The position numbers and the translations under genes were made by a program. Source: Eumeta japonica (Eukaryota > Arthropoda > Insecta > Lepidoptera > Psychidae). Taken from it: DNA of 64,000 nucleotides. The stretch is from contig BGZK01000841.1 of the NCBI GenBank assembly GCA_005406025.1, positions 203,904 through 267,903 on the forward strand. Direction: 5' to 3'. This document shows, piece by piece, positions 1-10,212 of this stretch. Within the stretch, counting starts at the first letter, position 1. Each line of letters starts with the position of its first letter. The notes beneath the pieces are model-generated. The model made no database searches and was not told where the DNA came from. It worked only from the letters and a program-made list of their open reading frames with translations.

Positions 1-463
1 TCGCCGTCGCCGTCGTTCGACCGTGCCGGGTCATCAAAAGCATCCGCGCTCTCCGGCTCCGCGCTTTTTCGCCCTGAACTGTCAATTTCGCTGAAATCCT
101 CGCCGAGGGATGTCCTAATATTTATAGCATATCGCGCGCCGATGATATATTTTTATTTTTCCATTTATCTATCTATCAAATGGAAATACGTCAGAGGTCG
201 ATACGAGTCAAAACGAGTTCAGATGATTTTTTTTTTTTTCGATTTTGTTCGCCGACGGCCCCGGCGCCCCGCGCATCGCACGCCCATAGCGTAGCCCCTC
301 CGTTGCGCGCGTCCCTCCGCTCGGCGAACGTGAATCAGTATAAAGACCGTTTTATCGTAATTCACGCTGAAACTACACATTCATTCATTGTCGTTAACGC
401 GCGCGCGCGTGTGTACATAGTTTTATTCAGTGTCGTTGTTGTCGTTCGACTCGCTCTCGAACT
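1..463 (+). other. H1-H2A intergenic spacer with H2A promoter and leader
   Basis: This is the spacer before the first H2A gene. From about position 105 it matches the spacers at 7684-8105 and 15304-15708. Before that (about 1-104) it has only patchy similarity: the CCGTCG triplets are present, but the CTCCCG hexamer run of the later copy is missing. The window therefore starts inside a histone repeat whose H1 gene would lie to the left. The TATA box and the H2A 5' leader lie at the right end. No gene is seen in this stretch. Confidence 0.75.
339..345 (+). promoter_or_regulatory. TATA box of H2A, copy 1
   Basis: TATAAAG lies 119 bases before the H2A ATG. The same site is TATAAAAG in the other two copies, so this copy is one A shorter. 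Transcription would start near 367-375. Confidence 0.65.
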
Positions 464-837
464 ATGTCCGGCCGTGGAAAGGTGGTAAAGTGAAGGGAAA
501 GGCGAAGTCGCGTTCGAATCGAGCCGGTCTTCAATTCCCCGTCGGCCGTATTCATAGGCTGCTGCGCAAGGGTAACTATGCGGAGCGCGTCGGCGCCGGT
601 GCTCCCGTCTACCTGGCCGCCGTTATGGAATATCTCGCCGCCGAGGTGCTCGAGTTGGCCGGTAACGCGGCGCGCGACAACAAGAAGACCAGGATCATCC
701 CTAGACATCTTCAGCTCGCGATACGCAACGACGAGGAGCTGAACAAGCTCCTTAGCGGCGTGACGATCGCCCAGGGAGGCGTACTGCCGAACATTCAGGC
801 GGTATTGCTGCCGAAGAAGACCGAAAAGAAGGCGTAA
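464..837 (+). CDS. H2A: Histone H2A, copy 1, with a 1-base frameshift
   Basis: Core histone H2A, which pairs with H2B in the nucleosome. The intended start is the ATG at 464 (MSGRGK...), but the A-run at about 478-480 has three A where the intact copy at 8106 has four. The ATG frame is therefore lost after about five codons. From there to the TAA at 835-837 the frame encodes residues 6-124 of a normal insect H2A: the histone fold, the acidic patch around NDEEL, and the C-terminal tail LPKKTEKKA. An upstream non-ATG codon at 430 happens to be in that downstream frame, but no normal start exists in it. The rest of the gene is essentially identical to the intact copy. The lesion is either a very recent mutation or a homopolymer sequencing error. 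H2B follows on the same strand. Confidence 0.9.
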
Positions 838-875
838 GCCACAGTCTGCCGTAGCGTACGCTGACTCTGAGAAAC

Positions 876-892
876 GGCCCTTTTTCAGGGCC
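876..892 (+). terminator. Histone 3' stem-loop of H2A, copy 1
   Basis: GGCCC-TTTTT-CAGGGCC followed by ACA lies 38 bases after the H2A stop. This is the processing signal of non-polyadenylated histone mRNAs, bound by SLBP. It has five T where the family core has four, giving a five-base loop. Copy 2 has the normal four. Confidence 0.9.
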
Positions 893-1354
893 ACAATATT
901 GTTCGTTTGAGAACGAGTTTCGCATACCGGCATCATCGTCGACACCTGTCGATATTATTACACTTTAGTAAGACAAACAACACAAATTAATTTATTAATT
1001 AACCTTGATCATTTATGTATATCTCTATCCTAATAACGCTTGTCGCTTGCAGCAAGGGGGCGAACATTATCGAACTAAGTCTACATTCTTCTTCCCGCTT
1101 AGTCGTGATCGAAATAACTAACTACTACTTGTTCGATTTCGATAAAAACAAGCCATAAAATAAATAAAGATAAAGCGACTTAGCGATAGGTGCAGTAGAG
1201 TCTTGCAATGCTTTTTGCCCCTCTTTGCTCTTTGCCTCTTTGCTGTCAAAACGATGATTATTAATTAATAATTATATATTAATCGTCTCTATTGGGCGGC
1301 GGCCATAAATTAGTAAACAATTTATATTACGAGAGAGTTATTGTCATTCAACGA

Positions 1355-1555
1355 GAATAATAATAGTGATAGTGATAGCGATAGCAATAGTAATAGTGAT
1401 AGCGATAGTAATAGTGATAGTAATAGCAATAGCAATAGCAATAGCAATAGCAGCAATAGCAATAGCAATAGTGATAGCAATAGTAGTAATAGTAATAGCG
1501 ATAGTAGTAATAGTAATAGCGATAGTAGTAATAGTAATAGTGATAGTAGTAATAG
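1355..1555 (+). repeat. Imperfect hexanucleotide repeat (AATAGT/GATAGC family), copy 1
   Basis: About 200 bp built of AAT, AGT, GAT and AGC triplets in changing order, with a 6-base rhythm. It can be read as an Asn/Ser/Asp repeat protein, but there is no ATG and the flanks are non-coding. Copy 2 has a slightly different arrangement and length, as expected of replication slippage. Confidence 0.9.
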
Positions 1556-1823
1556 GCGGTATGCATCGCGTGAGGGAAAGAGACGGTATAACTCTGACGT
1601 GAGACAGTAACGGCGCGCGCGATGGGGGCGAGGGAGTAGCGATTGATGAAACGCCGCCGCCCCCGCGCTCTAACCGTCAAAACGGACGGTTAAACGGTTA
1701 AATTGTTCAAAATGGAGGTATACGATTGGCCGACGATAGAACCGTGGCTCGTTTAACGATTGCCCGACGCGGCTCGCCTAAGCCGTAACTAGCGGCTTCA
1801 GCGTTTTTACAATATACAATTCG

Positions 1824-1830
1824 TATATTA
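1824..1830 (+). promoter_or_regulatory. Possible TATA element of H2B, copy 1
   Basis: TATATTA lies 100 bases before the H2B ATG, at the spacing seen for the other histone genes. The motif is weak and the surroundings are AT-rich, so the call is tentative. The same site is conserved at 9474-9480. Confidence 0.35.
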
Positions 1831-1923
1831 CTCGCTCGCTAATCCCGCTCCGCTTACTCGTTCGTGTTAGCGTGTTCGTGTGTGCGTTAAGTAAAGTGTG
1901 TTTCTGGTAGTAGTACTATCATC

Positions 1924-2297
1924 ATGCCGCCCAAGACTAGTGGAAAGGCGGCGAAGAAGTCCGGTAAGGCTCAGAAGAACATCTCCAAATCTGACAAGAA
2001 AAGAAGAAGCACAAGAGGAAGGAGAGTTACGCCATCTACATCTACAAGGTGCTCAAGCAGGTCCATCCGGACACCGGTATATCTAGCAAGGCCATGTCGA
2101 TCATGAACTCTTTCGTGAACGACATATTCGAGCGTATAGCCGCCGAAGCGTCTCGCCTCGCGCACTACAACAAACGTTCGACGATAACATCGAGGGAGGT
2201 GCAGACCTCTGTCCGTCTGCTGCTGCCCGGCGAGTTGGCGAAGCACGCAGTCAGCGAAGGTACGAAGGCCGTGACCAAGTACACCAGCTCTAAGTGA
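1924..2297 (+). CDS. H2B: Histone H2B, copy 1, with a 1-base frameshift
   Basis: Core histone H2B. The start [12 protein letters not shown] is clear and the normal end TKYTSSK-stop is present. The lysine-rich tail at about 1998-2002 has lost one A compared with copy 2 (A4 instead of A5). The ATG frame therefore reads off into Arg/Ser-rich nonsense and stops at 2106. Restoring the base count would give 124 residues, a usual insect length. The second half in its own frame contains the histone fold and the [15 protein letters not shown] helix. Two substitutions in the strongly conserved REIQTAV region are seen here and in every copy: Val for Ile and Ser for Ala. Only the lesion separates this gene from a working one, so a sequencing error is possible. 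Confidence 0.9.
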
Positions 2298-2406
2298 GCG
2301 TGAGCGCTTGCGCGCCGCTCGCCGAGGTTACGTGCCGCCGCTCTGCTCTGCTCTGCTATGCTCGCTGCGACACATCATACCACAACAGTCGGTCAAACAA
2401 ACAAAC

Positions 2407-2421
2407 GGCCCTTTCAGGGCC
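2407..2421 (+). terminator. Histone 3' stem-loop of H2B, copy 1
   Basis: GGCCC-TTT-CAGGGCC followed by ACA, 109 bases after the stop. It has three T where the family core has four, so the loop would be only three bases. The same shortening is seen in copy 2. Confidence 0.85.
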
Positions 2422-2554
2422 ACAAATTTTATATCAACTCTGTTTCCTTGACAAACATACATACATAGATAGATAGATAGATACTGTACACCTTCCGCTC
2501 GTCATCGTACACCGCAAACGAATAATTCATTCATTCCGTTCATTTATAATATCA

Positions 2555-2586
2555 ATATCATTGTTAATTAATAACAACAATGATAT
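2555..2586. repeat. Perfect 11-bp inverted repeat downstream of H2B, copy 1
   Basis: The arms 2555-2565 and 2576-2586 are exact reverse complements around a 10-base AT-rich loop. It lies past the stem-loop, so it should be outside the mature H2B mRNA. It is kept intact in copy 2, while its right arm is lost in the decayed third copy near 17300. Confidence 0.7.
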
Positions 2587-2670
2587 AATCGCGTTAATCG
2601 ATCAGCTCCCGACTATCCGTATTCGCGCGATCATCGTTTCTCCGTTTTTCGTTTTAGTGTCTTTTAGTGC

Positions 2671-2673
<3 letters not shown>

Positions 2674-2726
<53 letters not shown>

Positions 2727-2816
2727 AAAATAATAATAATAGTAATAAAAAAAATAATAAAAATTAAAAATAAAAAAAAAAAAAAAAAATTAAAAAAAAA
2801 AAAAAAATAATATATA
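2674..2816. repeat. TA dinucleotide run and A-rich tract, copy 1
   Basis: A 47-bp alternating TA run is followed by about 95 bp of A-runs with scattered T. Its decayed version in the third repeat (about 17420-17525) is the point at which histone spacer gives way to satellite. Confidence 0.9.
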
Positions 2817-2965
2817 CATAACGCCCTAATAAGACAGCCTCATTTAGGGTGGTATCGATCGAAAAGGAAAATGGAAATTCTAACGAGAAAATCCATAGGA
2901 CCGGCAAGATAATAAGGTGGGGATCGACGGACGGACGGACGGATGGAGGGAGGGAGGCGTAAGAT

Positions 2966-2972
2966 TATAAAT
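2966..2972 (+). promoter_or_regulatory. TATA box of H3, copy 1
   Basis: TATAAAT lies 165 bases before the H3 ATG and is conserved at 10624-10630. It implies a leader of about 130 bases. Confidence 0.55.
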
Positions 2973-3130
2973 TTGATCGTATGCGGTCGCCGCCTCACAC
3001 CATACAGTCCCCTGTAACCGATCGTATCGCACGCTTTAGTAACTTCTACCCGCAGCGCGGTGAGTAGTAACCGCGGATTCGTGTGTGATATTTGTGTGTG
3101 TGCTGCGTATAGCGTATTGTAAGTAGATAG

Positions 3131-3547
<417 letters not shown>

Positions 3548-3671
3548 GCGAGCGCTTGAGTTTGCACACGACACGGTCGCGGTTCGACATTACATTACAT
3601 TACTACTTTGTGTGTGTCCGTGTCCGTGTCGTTGTCGTGCGCGCGTTTCCCTTAAAACGAACGCATAAAAC

Positions 3672-3686
3672 GGCCCTTTCAGGGCC
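3672..3686 (+). terminator. Histone 3' stem-loop of H3, copy 1
   Basis: GGCCC-TTT-CAGGGCC followed by ACA, 124 bases after the stop. It is again one T shorter than the family core. Confidence 0.85.
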
Positions 3687-4106
3687 ACAGCTGTTGTCGT
3701 AAATTGTTTCTATCTATACTACGTTACTACGTACTCGATCGATCGATCGAAGCCTATATTAAATTTGCCACATCAGACATAATAGATAGGCTAGGCATTG
3801 TTGGACAACTACTGTTTGTTTGTTATATCGTCGTATGTATCTATCTATTTTATTTGTTCTTCATATTGCATATTTAAATGCATCATCATCATCGATCACT
3901 CCATAAACACTAAATAAAAAATCGATCGATTAATCGATTTTTTTTTCATTTTTATATAATTATCGATATTAAGTAAATTATATTTGACTACACTATACAA
4001 AACTAGAGAATTCATCGAATCGAATCGTATGGCGCTGGCGTAGCACCTACAGCTCCCGCTCCCGCCCCCGCGCAGACATTTTCTGGTGGGGCAAAATATC
4101 CGAGGA

Positions 4107-4143
4107 CATAAAACGTGGAGTGGATACTCGGTTCGCGTTCAGT
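4107..4143 (+). promoter_or_regulatory. H4 core promoter (TATA-like box and initiator), copy 1
   Basis: CATAAAA at 4107-4113 is followed, 33 bases from its first T-box A, by TCAGT at 4139-4143, a good insect initiator. The spacing is that of a TATA-Inr core promoter. The leader would be about 120 bases. Confidence 0.6.
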
Positions 4144-4238
4144 TCTCGTCGGATCGTCGCCGTAATCGGTCGAGGATAGATAGTATTATAGTATACGTGC
4201 GGTCGAACGGGGTTTATTTTTTGTGTTCATTAACGTAG

Positions 4239-4572
<334 letters not shown>

Positions 4573-4656
4573 ACGGCCCGGCCCGCGACGAATCTACGAA
4601 TCTACGAGTCTACGAGTCTCGTCTCGCCTCGCCTCGCTCGCGGATCAGATGGAAAA

Positions 4657-4672
4657 GGCCCTTTTCAGGGCC
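4657..4672 (+). terminator. Histone 3' stem-loop of H4, copy 1
   Basis: GGCCC-TTTT-CAGGGCC followed by ACA, 84 bases after the stop. This has the full family core with a four-base loop. Confidence 0.92.
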
Positions 4673-6023
4673 ACAAAACATTCACTTATATATAATGATT
4701 GTTTCTTTACGACATTGTCTCTCTTCTCTCCCTCTCGACGGACTGTCGAGTCGAGCGCAATTATTTTATTTTATTTTATTTATTTTTTTTTAAAGTTAGG
4801 TCTTCGAAGGTTAGGTTAAACCGAGTTAGGTTCGATGGAGTCGGGTTAAATTTCTCCATTTATTGTATCAAAATAGTCACTCACTCACTCACTCGCTCGC
4901 TCGATTTGTCATTCATTCGAATCGACCGCACGTGTACTATCGTAACAATCTCCCGAAACAAAGAAATAAGAATGAAAATATAGTATTGTTATTGCTACTC
5001 CTCGGGCAATATCCGATCTATCGGACTTGAAGTTTCTTTCCTCTCCCGTTTCCCGTTGCGCTGCCGCATCCGCTGCAACCGGCGGAGAGTATTAACGACC
5101 ATCGAAGATTTCAGTAGTATCGTAATTAATGTTATTTATATTTATATATATATATATATAGTTATAGTAAGCAGTTAAAATGGAAAACGAATCTATCTAA
5201 GTATCCACTACTCGTACGTACATGATGTGAAGGCTCGATCGAGATTGTCGAGCACGAGCGTATTCCGAGTTTTATTTTATTATTTTTTTTTTAATTATTA
5301 TTATTTTTTTTATTTTTTATTATTCATTTATTTATTCACTTACTTACTCTCTACGCGACTATTTCGAATAGTGTCGTTCGCCACGTTCGGCCCACTTCTC
5401 GGGCGGTTAGGTTCGGTTAGTGGAATAGCAAGGCGAGAGTGAACGTCTACGGGCGTCGGTCCGATGGATCTGTGTGTTTTACCTAGTCCGATTTCGGACC
5501 TCTCGAAACGAACAGAGTCTCACGTTAGCCTCGCGACGCGTGCGGTCGACGATGGAACGTTATCGTGGCCGTCTATCGAGAGGGTCACGATGGCGCCGAA
5601 CGATTTGTAAAATTGAAAATTAACTAAATTAAAGCGAAGCACCGGCGTCGCAACGACGTCAGCCGGACTTTCGTGCGTTCGATACGGTATATAGCGGCGT
5701 CCCTCGTCCCATTTATCGGAACGCGACGATAGAGCGACTCAAACCGAATCGTAATTTCTACTTCGGACCGCGACATCGATCCCGGATAAGGTTCGAATCG
5801 TTAAAAGCCGAGAGGGTCAAGTGAAAAGTTGTAACAACGTCGACGAGAAACGATCCGTCGGCCGCGAGGCGCTCATTACGGTATATCCGACCGTTCGCGA
5901 GGTGGTCGATAGTGGCGCCTCACGTTTCGCGTACCTCGCGTTCGTTCGAATCTGCATTCGCCGCGTTCCGTTCGTTTGTGAAAATAATAATTGTACTTTT
6001 ACAATTCTAGTTGGTTGTTCGTA

Positions 6024-6053
6024 AGTCAGTCAGTCAGTCAGTCAGTCAGTCAA
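6024..6053 (+). repeat. AGTC tetranucleotide run, copy 1
   Basis: About seven tandem AGTC units lie immediately before the H1 TATA box. The length is the same in copy 2. Confidence 0.9.
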
Positions 6054-6062
6054 TAAGACAGA

Positions 6063-6069
6063 TATAAAG
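6063..6069 (+). promoter_or_regulatory. TATA box of H1, copy 1
   Basis: TATAAAG lies 93 bases before the H1 ATG, right after the AGTC run, and is conserved at 13718-13724. Drosophila H1 uses a TATA-less promoter, so a TATA box here would be a difference. Confidence 0.5.
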
Positions 6070-6155
6070 TGTTGTTGTTATTGTTGTGCGTGGGTTAAAT
6101 AAATAAGTGATATTGTGGTGATTTCTTGTCGGTGTTCTCCACTCCACCTTCGACA

Positions 6156-7010
6156 ATGGCCGATACCGCAGTCGCATCCGAAGCACCGGCGCCGACGACT
6201 CCCGCCGCCGCGGCGAAGAAACCGAAGGCTACCGCGGTCGGTGGCGGCGGCGGTGTCGTCAAGAAGCCGAAGGCGAAACCGACGCATCCGAAGACTTCCG
6301 AGATGGTCAACAACGCGATCAGGGAGCTGAAGGAGCGCAGCGGTTCTTCTCTGCAGGCCATCAAGAAATATATCGCCGCCCAATACAAGGTAGACGCCGA
6401 GAAGCATGCGCCTTTCATAAGGAAATATCTGAAAAGCGCAGTCGAATCCGGAACTTTGATACAGACGAAGGGTAAGGGCGCGTCCGGTTCGTTCAAGCTC
6501 GAGTCTAAGTCATCTTCCGGTTCGAAAAAGTCCTCCGGCGGCGGCGGCGGCGGCGGTGGGAGCGGTGGAGTCGCCGTAGGCGCGAGCGGGGCGAAACGAG
6601 CCGGCTCTAAGTCTGCGTCCTCCGCCGCTTCGTCGAGAGCCGGCGGCGGCGGCAAGAAGGGCTCCGCCGCCGCGATCGCCTCTTCCGGCGCCGCGGCGGG
6701 CAAGAGGAAAAGCGCGGCCGCCGCGGCCGGTTCTCCGACGACGAAATCTAAAGCGCCGACCCCCAAAGAGAAGAAGGCCGCCGCCGCCGCCGCGGCCGCA
6801 GCGGCTGCCGCCTCCGCCGCCGCGAAGAAGAAGCCCGCCGCCTCCGCCGCGGCGAAGGCGAAGGCGGCCAAAGCGAAGGGCGGCGTAGCGCCGAAGGCGA
6901 AGAAGACCGCCAAACCGCCGACTAAAAAACCGAAAGCTCCGAAGCCGAAGAAGGCCGCGACGCCGAAGGCGAAACCCGCCGCCGCGAAGAAGGCCGCCGA
7001 AAAGAAGTAA
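6156..7010 (+). CDS. H1: Linker histone H1, copy 1
   Basis: Linker histone that binds the nucleosome dyad and linker DNA. The ATG at 6156 gives 284 residues. An in-frame TTG 10 codons upstream is not needed. Residues 1-42 are an Ala/Pro/Lys tail with a Gly run. Residues 43-115 are the winged-helix globular domain ([39 protein letters not shown]). The C-terminal tail has an eight-Gly run (128-135), a twelve-Ala run (208-219) and many AK/PK repeats. S/T-P-x-K cyclin-dependent kinase sites are seen at about 193, 202 and 269. The tail is longer and more Gly/Ala-rich than in many insect H1 proteins. The matching gene in copy 2 is broken, so this is the only intact H1 in the window. Confidence 0.95.
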   Translation: MADTAVASEAPAPTTPAAAAKKPKATAVGGGGGVVKKPKAKPTHPKTSEMVNNAIRELKERSGSSLQAIKKYIAAQYKVDAEKHAPFIRKYLKSAVESGTLIQTKGKGASGSFKLESKSSSGSKKSSGGGGGGGGSGGVAVGASGAKRAGSKSASSAASSRAGGGGKKGSAAAIASSGAAAGKRKSAAAAAGSPTTKSKAPTPKEKKAAAAAAAAAAAASAAAKKKPAASAAAKAKAAKAKGGVAPKAKKTAKPPTKKPKAPKPKKAATPKAKPAAAKKAAEKK

Positions 7011-7117
7011 TATAATAATGTGACGTTCGATGTCGACGACGGTTTCGACTTCGAGAGAACGTTATATTACTACTGCCGCCGCCGCCTTATCTCTGTTGCG
7101 ACTGACAACAACCAAAA

Positions 7118-7133
7118 AGCCCTTTTCAGGGCT
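7118..7133 (+). terminator. Histone 3' stem-loop of H1, copy 1
   Basis: AGCCC-TTTT-CAGGGCT, 107 bases after the stop. The closing pair is A-T instead of G-C, and the flank is ATCACA rather than the ACA seen after the core histone loops. The loop has the full four bases. Confidence 0.88.
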
Positions 7134-7371
7134 ATCACATGCCTCCGAGATGCGTATGCCTATGGTTTCTGACGACTGCCTACACCCACCTAATCGATCG
7201 ATTATTTATTACTTAATAAATAAATATATAATTAATTAAGTATCTACCTTTCCCTACGAAATATCGATAATATACTACTAGTATTTATAAAACTCGTCTC
7301 ACTTGTAATTCCCCGAAATGATAGCAAAATAAATAAATTGTTACGTTTGTTCCCTGTCGACACATGTCGAT

Positions 7372-7396
7372 TCGATCGATCGATCGATCGATCGAT
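7372..7396. repeat. ATCG tetranucleotide run, copy 1
   Basis: About six TCGA units in a row, conserved at 15021-15045. Confidence 0.9.
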
Positions 7397-7573
7397 ATTA
7401 TCGATTTCGGTTCGCGAGTAGAGTTTCCGACTGTGTATGTCTGTCGACACGTCCGATCCTCTCTAAAGATGACGCGGAGATGATACACACATATTTATTT
7501 ATTTATTCATTCAACATCGCCGTCGCCGTCGCCGTCGTCTCGTTCGGAGCCGTGTCGCAGGAATACGGCTCCT

Positions 7574-7610
7574 CCCGCTCCCGCTCCCGCTCCCGCTCCC
7601 GCTCCCGCTG
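7574..7610 (+). repeat. CTCCCG hexamer run
   Basis: Six or so CTCCCG units. The matching place in the next spacer (about 15219-15255) has CTCCTG-type units, and the left edge of the window lacks the run, so this is a fast-changing site. Confidence 0.85.
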
Positions 7611-7976
7611 CCGCCGCGCGGGGGGCTCCGCCCGACTGCCCGACTGTCAGAATGCTGCCGCTCGCTGCTGTCACTCGCTCTAGGGATGTCCGTACATATT
7701 TATAATAAATATATCGATATCGATGAACGATATATTTTTATTTTTTCCATTTATCTATCTATCAAATGGAAATATTGTCGTCAGACGGTCGATACGAGTC
7801 AAAACAGAGTTCAGAGATAGAAAATTTTTTTTCATCATCGATATCTCTTGCCGCCGACCGGCCGGCCGGCTCGAGCCCCGCCGTACCCGCGCATCGCACC
7901 GCACTCCCCCCCGTGCGTAGCCCCATCCGTAGCCGTTGCGCGCGCGTGAACCCTCCGCTCGGCGAACGTGAATCAG

Positions 7977-7984
7977 TATAAAAG
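7977..7984 (+). promoter_or_regulatory. TATA box of H2A, copy 2
   Basis: TATAAAAG lies 129 bases before the H2A ATG. The same sequence is present in the decayed third copy at 15609-15616. Confidence 0.68.
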
Positions 7985-8036
7985 ACCGTTTTATCGTAAT
8001 TCACGCTGAAACTACACATTCATTCATTGTCGTTAA

Positions 8037-8480
<444 letters not shown>

Positions 8481-8518
8481 GCCACAGTCTGCCGTAGCGT
8501 ACGCTGACTCTGAGAAAC

Positions 8519-8534
8519 GGCCCTTTTCAGGGCC
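8519..8534 (+). terminator. Histone 3' stem-loop of H2A, copy 2
   Basis: GGCCC-TTTT-CAGGGCC followed by ACA, 38 bases after the stop, with the full four-base loop. Confidence 0.93.
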
Positions 8535-8991
8535 ACAATATTGTTCGTTTGAGAACGAGTTTCGCATACCGGCATCATCGTCGACACCTGTCGATATTAT
8601 TACACTTTAGTAAGACAAACAACACAAATTAATTTATTAATTAACCTTGATCATTTATGTATATCTCTATCCTAATAACGCTTGTCGCTTGCAGCAAGGG
8701 GGCGAACATTATCGAACTAAGTCTACATTCTTCTTCCCGCTTAGTCGTGATCGAAATAACTAACTACTACTTGTTCGATTTCGATAAAAACAAGCCATAA
8801 AATAAATAAAGATAAAGCGACTTAGCGATAGGTGCAGTAGAGTCTTGCAATGCTTTTTGCCCCTTTGCTCTTTGCCTCTTTGCTGTCAAAACGATGATTA
8901 TTAATTAATAATTATATATTAATCGTCTCTATTGGGCGGCCATAAATTAGTAAACAATTTATATTACGAGAGAGTTATTGTCATTCAACGA

Positions 8992-9195
8992 GAATAATAA
9001 TAGTGATAGTGATAGCGATAGCAATAGTAATAGTGATAGCGATAGTAATAGTGATAGTAATAGCAATAGCAATAGCAATAGCAATAGCAATAGCAATAGC
9101 AATAGCAATAGTGATAGCAATAGTAGTAATAGTAATAGCGATAGTAGTAATAGTAATAGCGATAGTAGTAATAGTAATAGTGATAGTAGTAATAG
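8992..9195 (+). repeat. Imperfect hexanucleotide repeat, copy 2
   Basis: AGTAAT/AGCAAT/GATAGC units as in copy 1, with a longer uniform AGCAAT block in the middle. Confidence 0.9.
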
Positions 9196-9473
9196 GCGGT
9201 ATGCATCGCGTGAGAGGGAAAGAGACGGTATAACTCTGACGTGAGACAGTTACGGCGCGCGCGCGATGGGGGGCGAGGGGAGTAGCGATTGATGAAACGC
9301 CGCCGCCCCCCCGCGCGCGCTAACCGTCAAAACGGACGGTTAAACGGTTAAATTGTTCAAAATGGAGGTATACGATTGGCCGACGATAGAACCGTGGCTC
9401 GTTTAACGATTGCCCGACGCGGCTCGCCTAAGCCGTAACTAGCGGCTTCAGCGTTTTTACAATATACAATTCG

Positions 9474-9480
9474 TATATTA
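9474..9480 (+). promoter_or_regulatory. Possible TATA element of H2B, copy 2
   Basis: TATATTA lies 100 bases before the H2B ATG, as in copy 1. The motif is weak. Confidence 0.35.
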
Positions 9481-9573
9481 CTCGCTCGCTAATCCCGCTC
9501 CGCTTACTCGTTCGTGTTAGCGTGTTCGTGTGTGCGTTAAGTAAAGTGTGTTTCTGGTAGTAGTACTATCATC

Positions 9574-9946
9574 ATGCCGCCCAAGACTAGTGGAAAGGCG
9601 GCGAAGAAGTCCGGTAAGGCTCAGAAGAACATCTCCAAATCTGACAAGAAAAAGAAGAAGCACAAGAGGAAGGAGAGTTACGCCATCTACATCTACAAGG
9701 TGCTCAAGCAGGTCCATCCGGACACCGGTATATCTAGCAAGGCCATGTCGATCATGAACTCTTTCGTGAACGACATATTCGAGCGTATAGCCGCCGAAGC
9801 GTCTCGCCTCGCGCACTACAACAAACGTTCGACGATAACATCGAGGGAGGTGCAGACCTCTGTCCGTCTGCTGCTGCCCGGCGAGTTGGCGAAGCACGCA
9901 GTCAGCGAAGGTACGAAGGCCGTGACCAAGTACACCAGCTCTGTGA
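9574..9946 (+). CDS. H2B: Histone H2B, copy 2, normal stop lost by a 2-base deletion
   Basis: The H2B frame is intact from MPPKTSGK to KYTSS (123 residues), including the five-Lys stretch that is broken in copy 1. At 9942/9943 two A are missing compared with copy 1, so the final Lys and TGA are not read. The frame runs on to 10122, adding about 59 unrelated residues and crossing the 3' stem-loop at 10061-10075. A ribosome reading through the stem-loop would be expected to disturb histone mRNA processing and decay. The coordinates given here end at the ancestral stop position. The other H2B lesion is at a different site, so no copy in the window is fully normal, although the sound halves of the two copies are complementary. 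V and S replace I and A in REIQTAV, as in copy 1. Confidence 0.92.
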
Positions 9947-10060
9947 GCGTGAGCGCTTGCGCGCCGCTCGCCGAGGTTACGTGCCGCCGCTCTGCTCTGC
10001 TCTGCTCTGCTATGCTCGCTGCGACACATCATACCACAACAGTCGGTCAAACAAACAAAC

Positions 10061-10075
10061 GGCCCTTTCAGGGCC
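10061..10075 (+). terminator. Histone 3' stem-loop of H2B, copy 2
   Basis: GGCCC-TTT-CAGGGCC followed by ACA. It has three T, as in copy 1. In this copy the run-on H2B frame passes through it. Confidence 0.85.
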
Positions 10076-10212
10076 ACAAATTTTATATCAACTCTGTTTC
10101 CTTGACAAACATACATACATAGATAGATAGATAGATAGATACTGTACACCTTCCGCTCGTCATCGTACACCGCAAACGAATAATTCATTCATTCCGTTCA
10201 TTTATAATATCA

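Larger units (their letters stand above)
838..1923 (+). other. H2A-H2B spacer, copy 1
   Basis: Non-coding spacer of 1.1 kb. It holds the H2A stem-loop, an AT-rich imperfect palindrome near 1250-1285, a long AGTAAT/AGCGAT-type repeat at 1355-1555, a GC-rich stretch around 1610-1670, and the H2B promoter and leader. It is nearly identical to 8481-9573, apart from repeat-length and short-run differences. Confidence 0.7.
4573..6155 (+). other. H4-H1 spacer, copy 1
   Basis: The longest spacer of the repeat (1.58 kb). It holds the H4 stem-loop, several TTAGGT motifs at about 4795-4840 and 5405-5420, TCAC and T-rich runs, a short TA run near 5148-5160, a GTCA tetranucleotide run, and the H1 promoter. 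I see no gene. A 67-codon open frame at 5821-6024 has no ATG and no recognisable product. Confidence 0.65.
8481..9573 (+). other. H2A-H2B spacer, copy 2
   Basis: Same layout as 838-1923: stem-loop, AT-rich palindrome near 8890-8925, hexanucleotide repeat, GC-rich stretch, H2B promoter and leader. No gene is seen. Confidence 0.7.

Noticed and set aside
1341..1610. Open frame coding an Asn/Ser/Asp repeat protein, and overlapping Ile/Val and Tyr/His frames
   Set aside because: It is an artefact of the hexanucleotide repeat: there is no ATG, the frame is open on both strands, and its length changes with the repeat.
5821..6024. 67-codon frame in the H4-H1 spacer, present in both repeats
   Set aside because: It starts from GTG, and its conservation merely follows the near identity of the two repeats.
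6095..6913. 272-codon minus-strand Ala/Pro-rich open frame over H1
   Set aside because: Antisense shadow of the Lys/Ala-rich H1 tail; it breaks wherever H1 breaks in copy 2.
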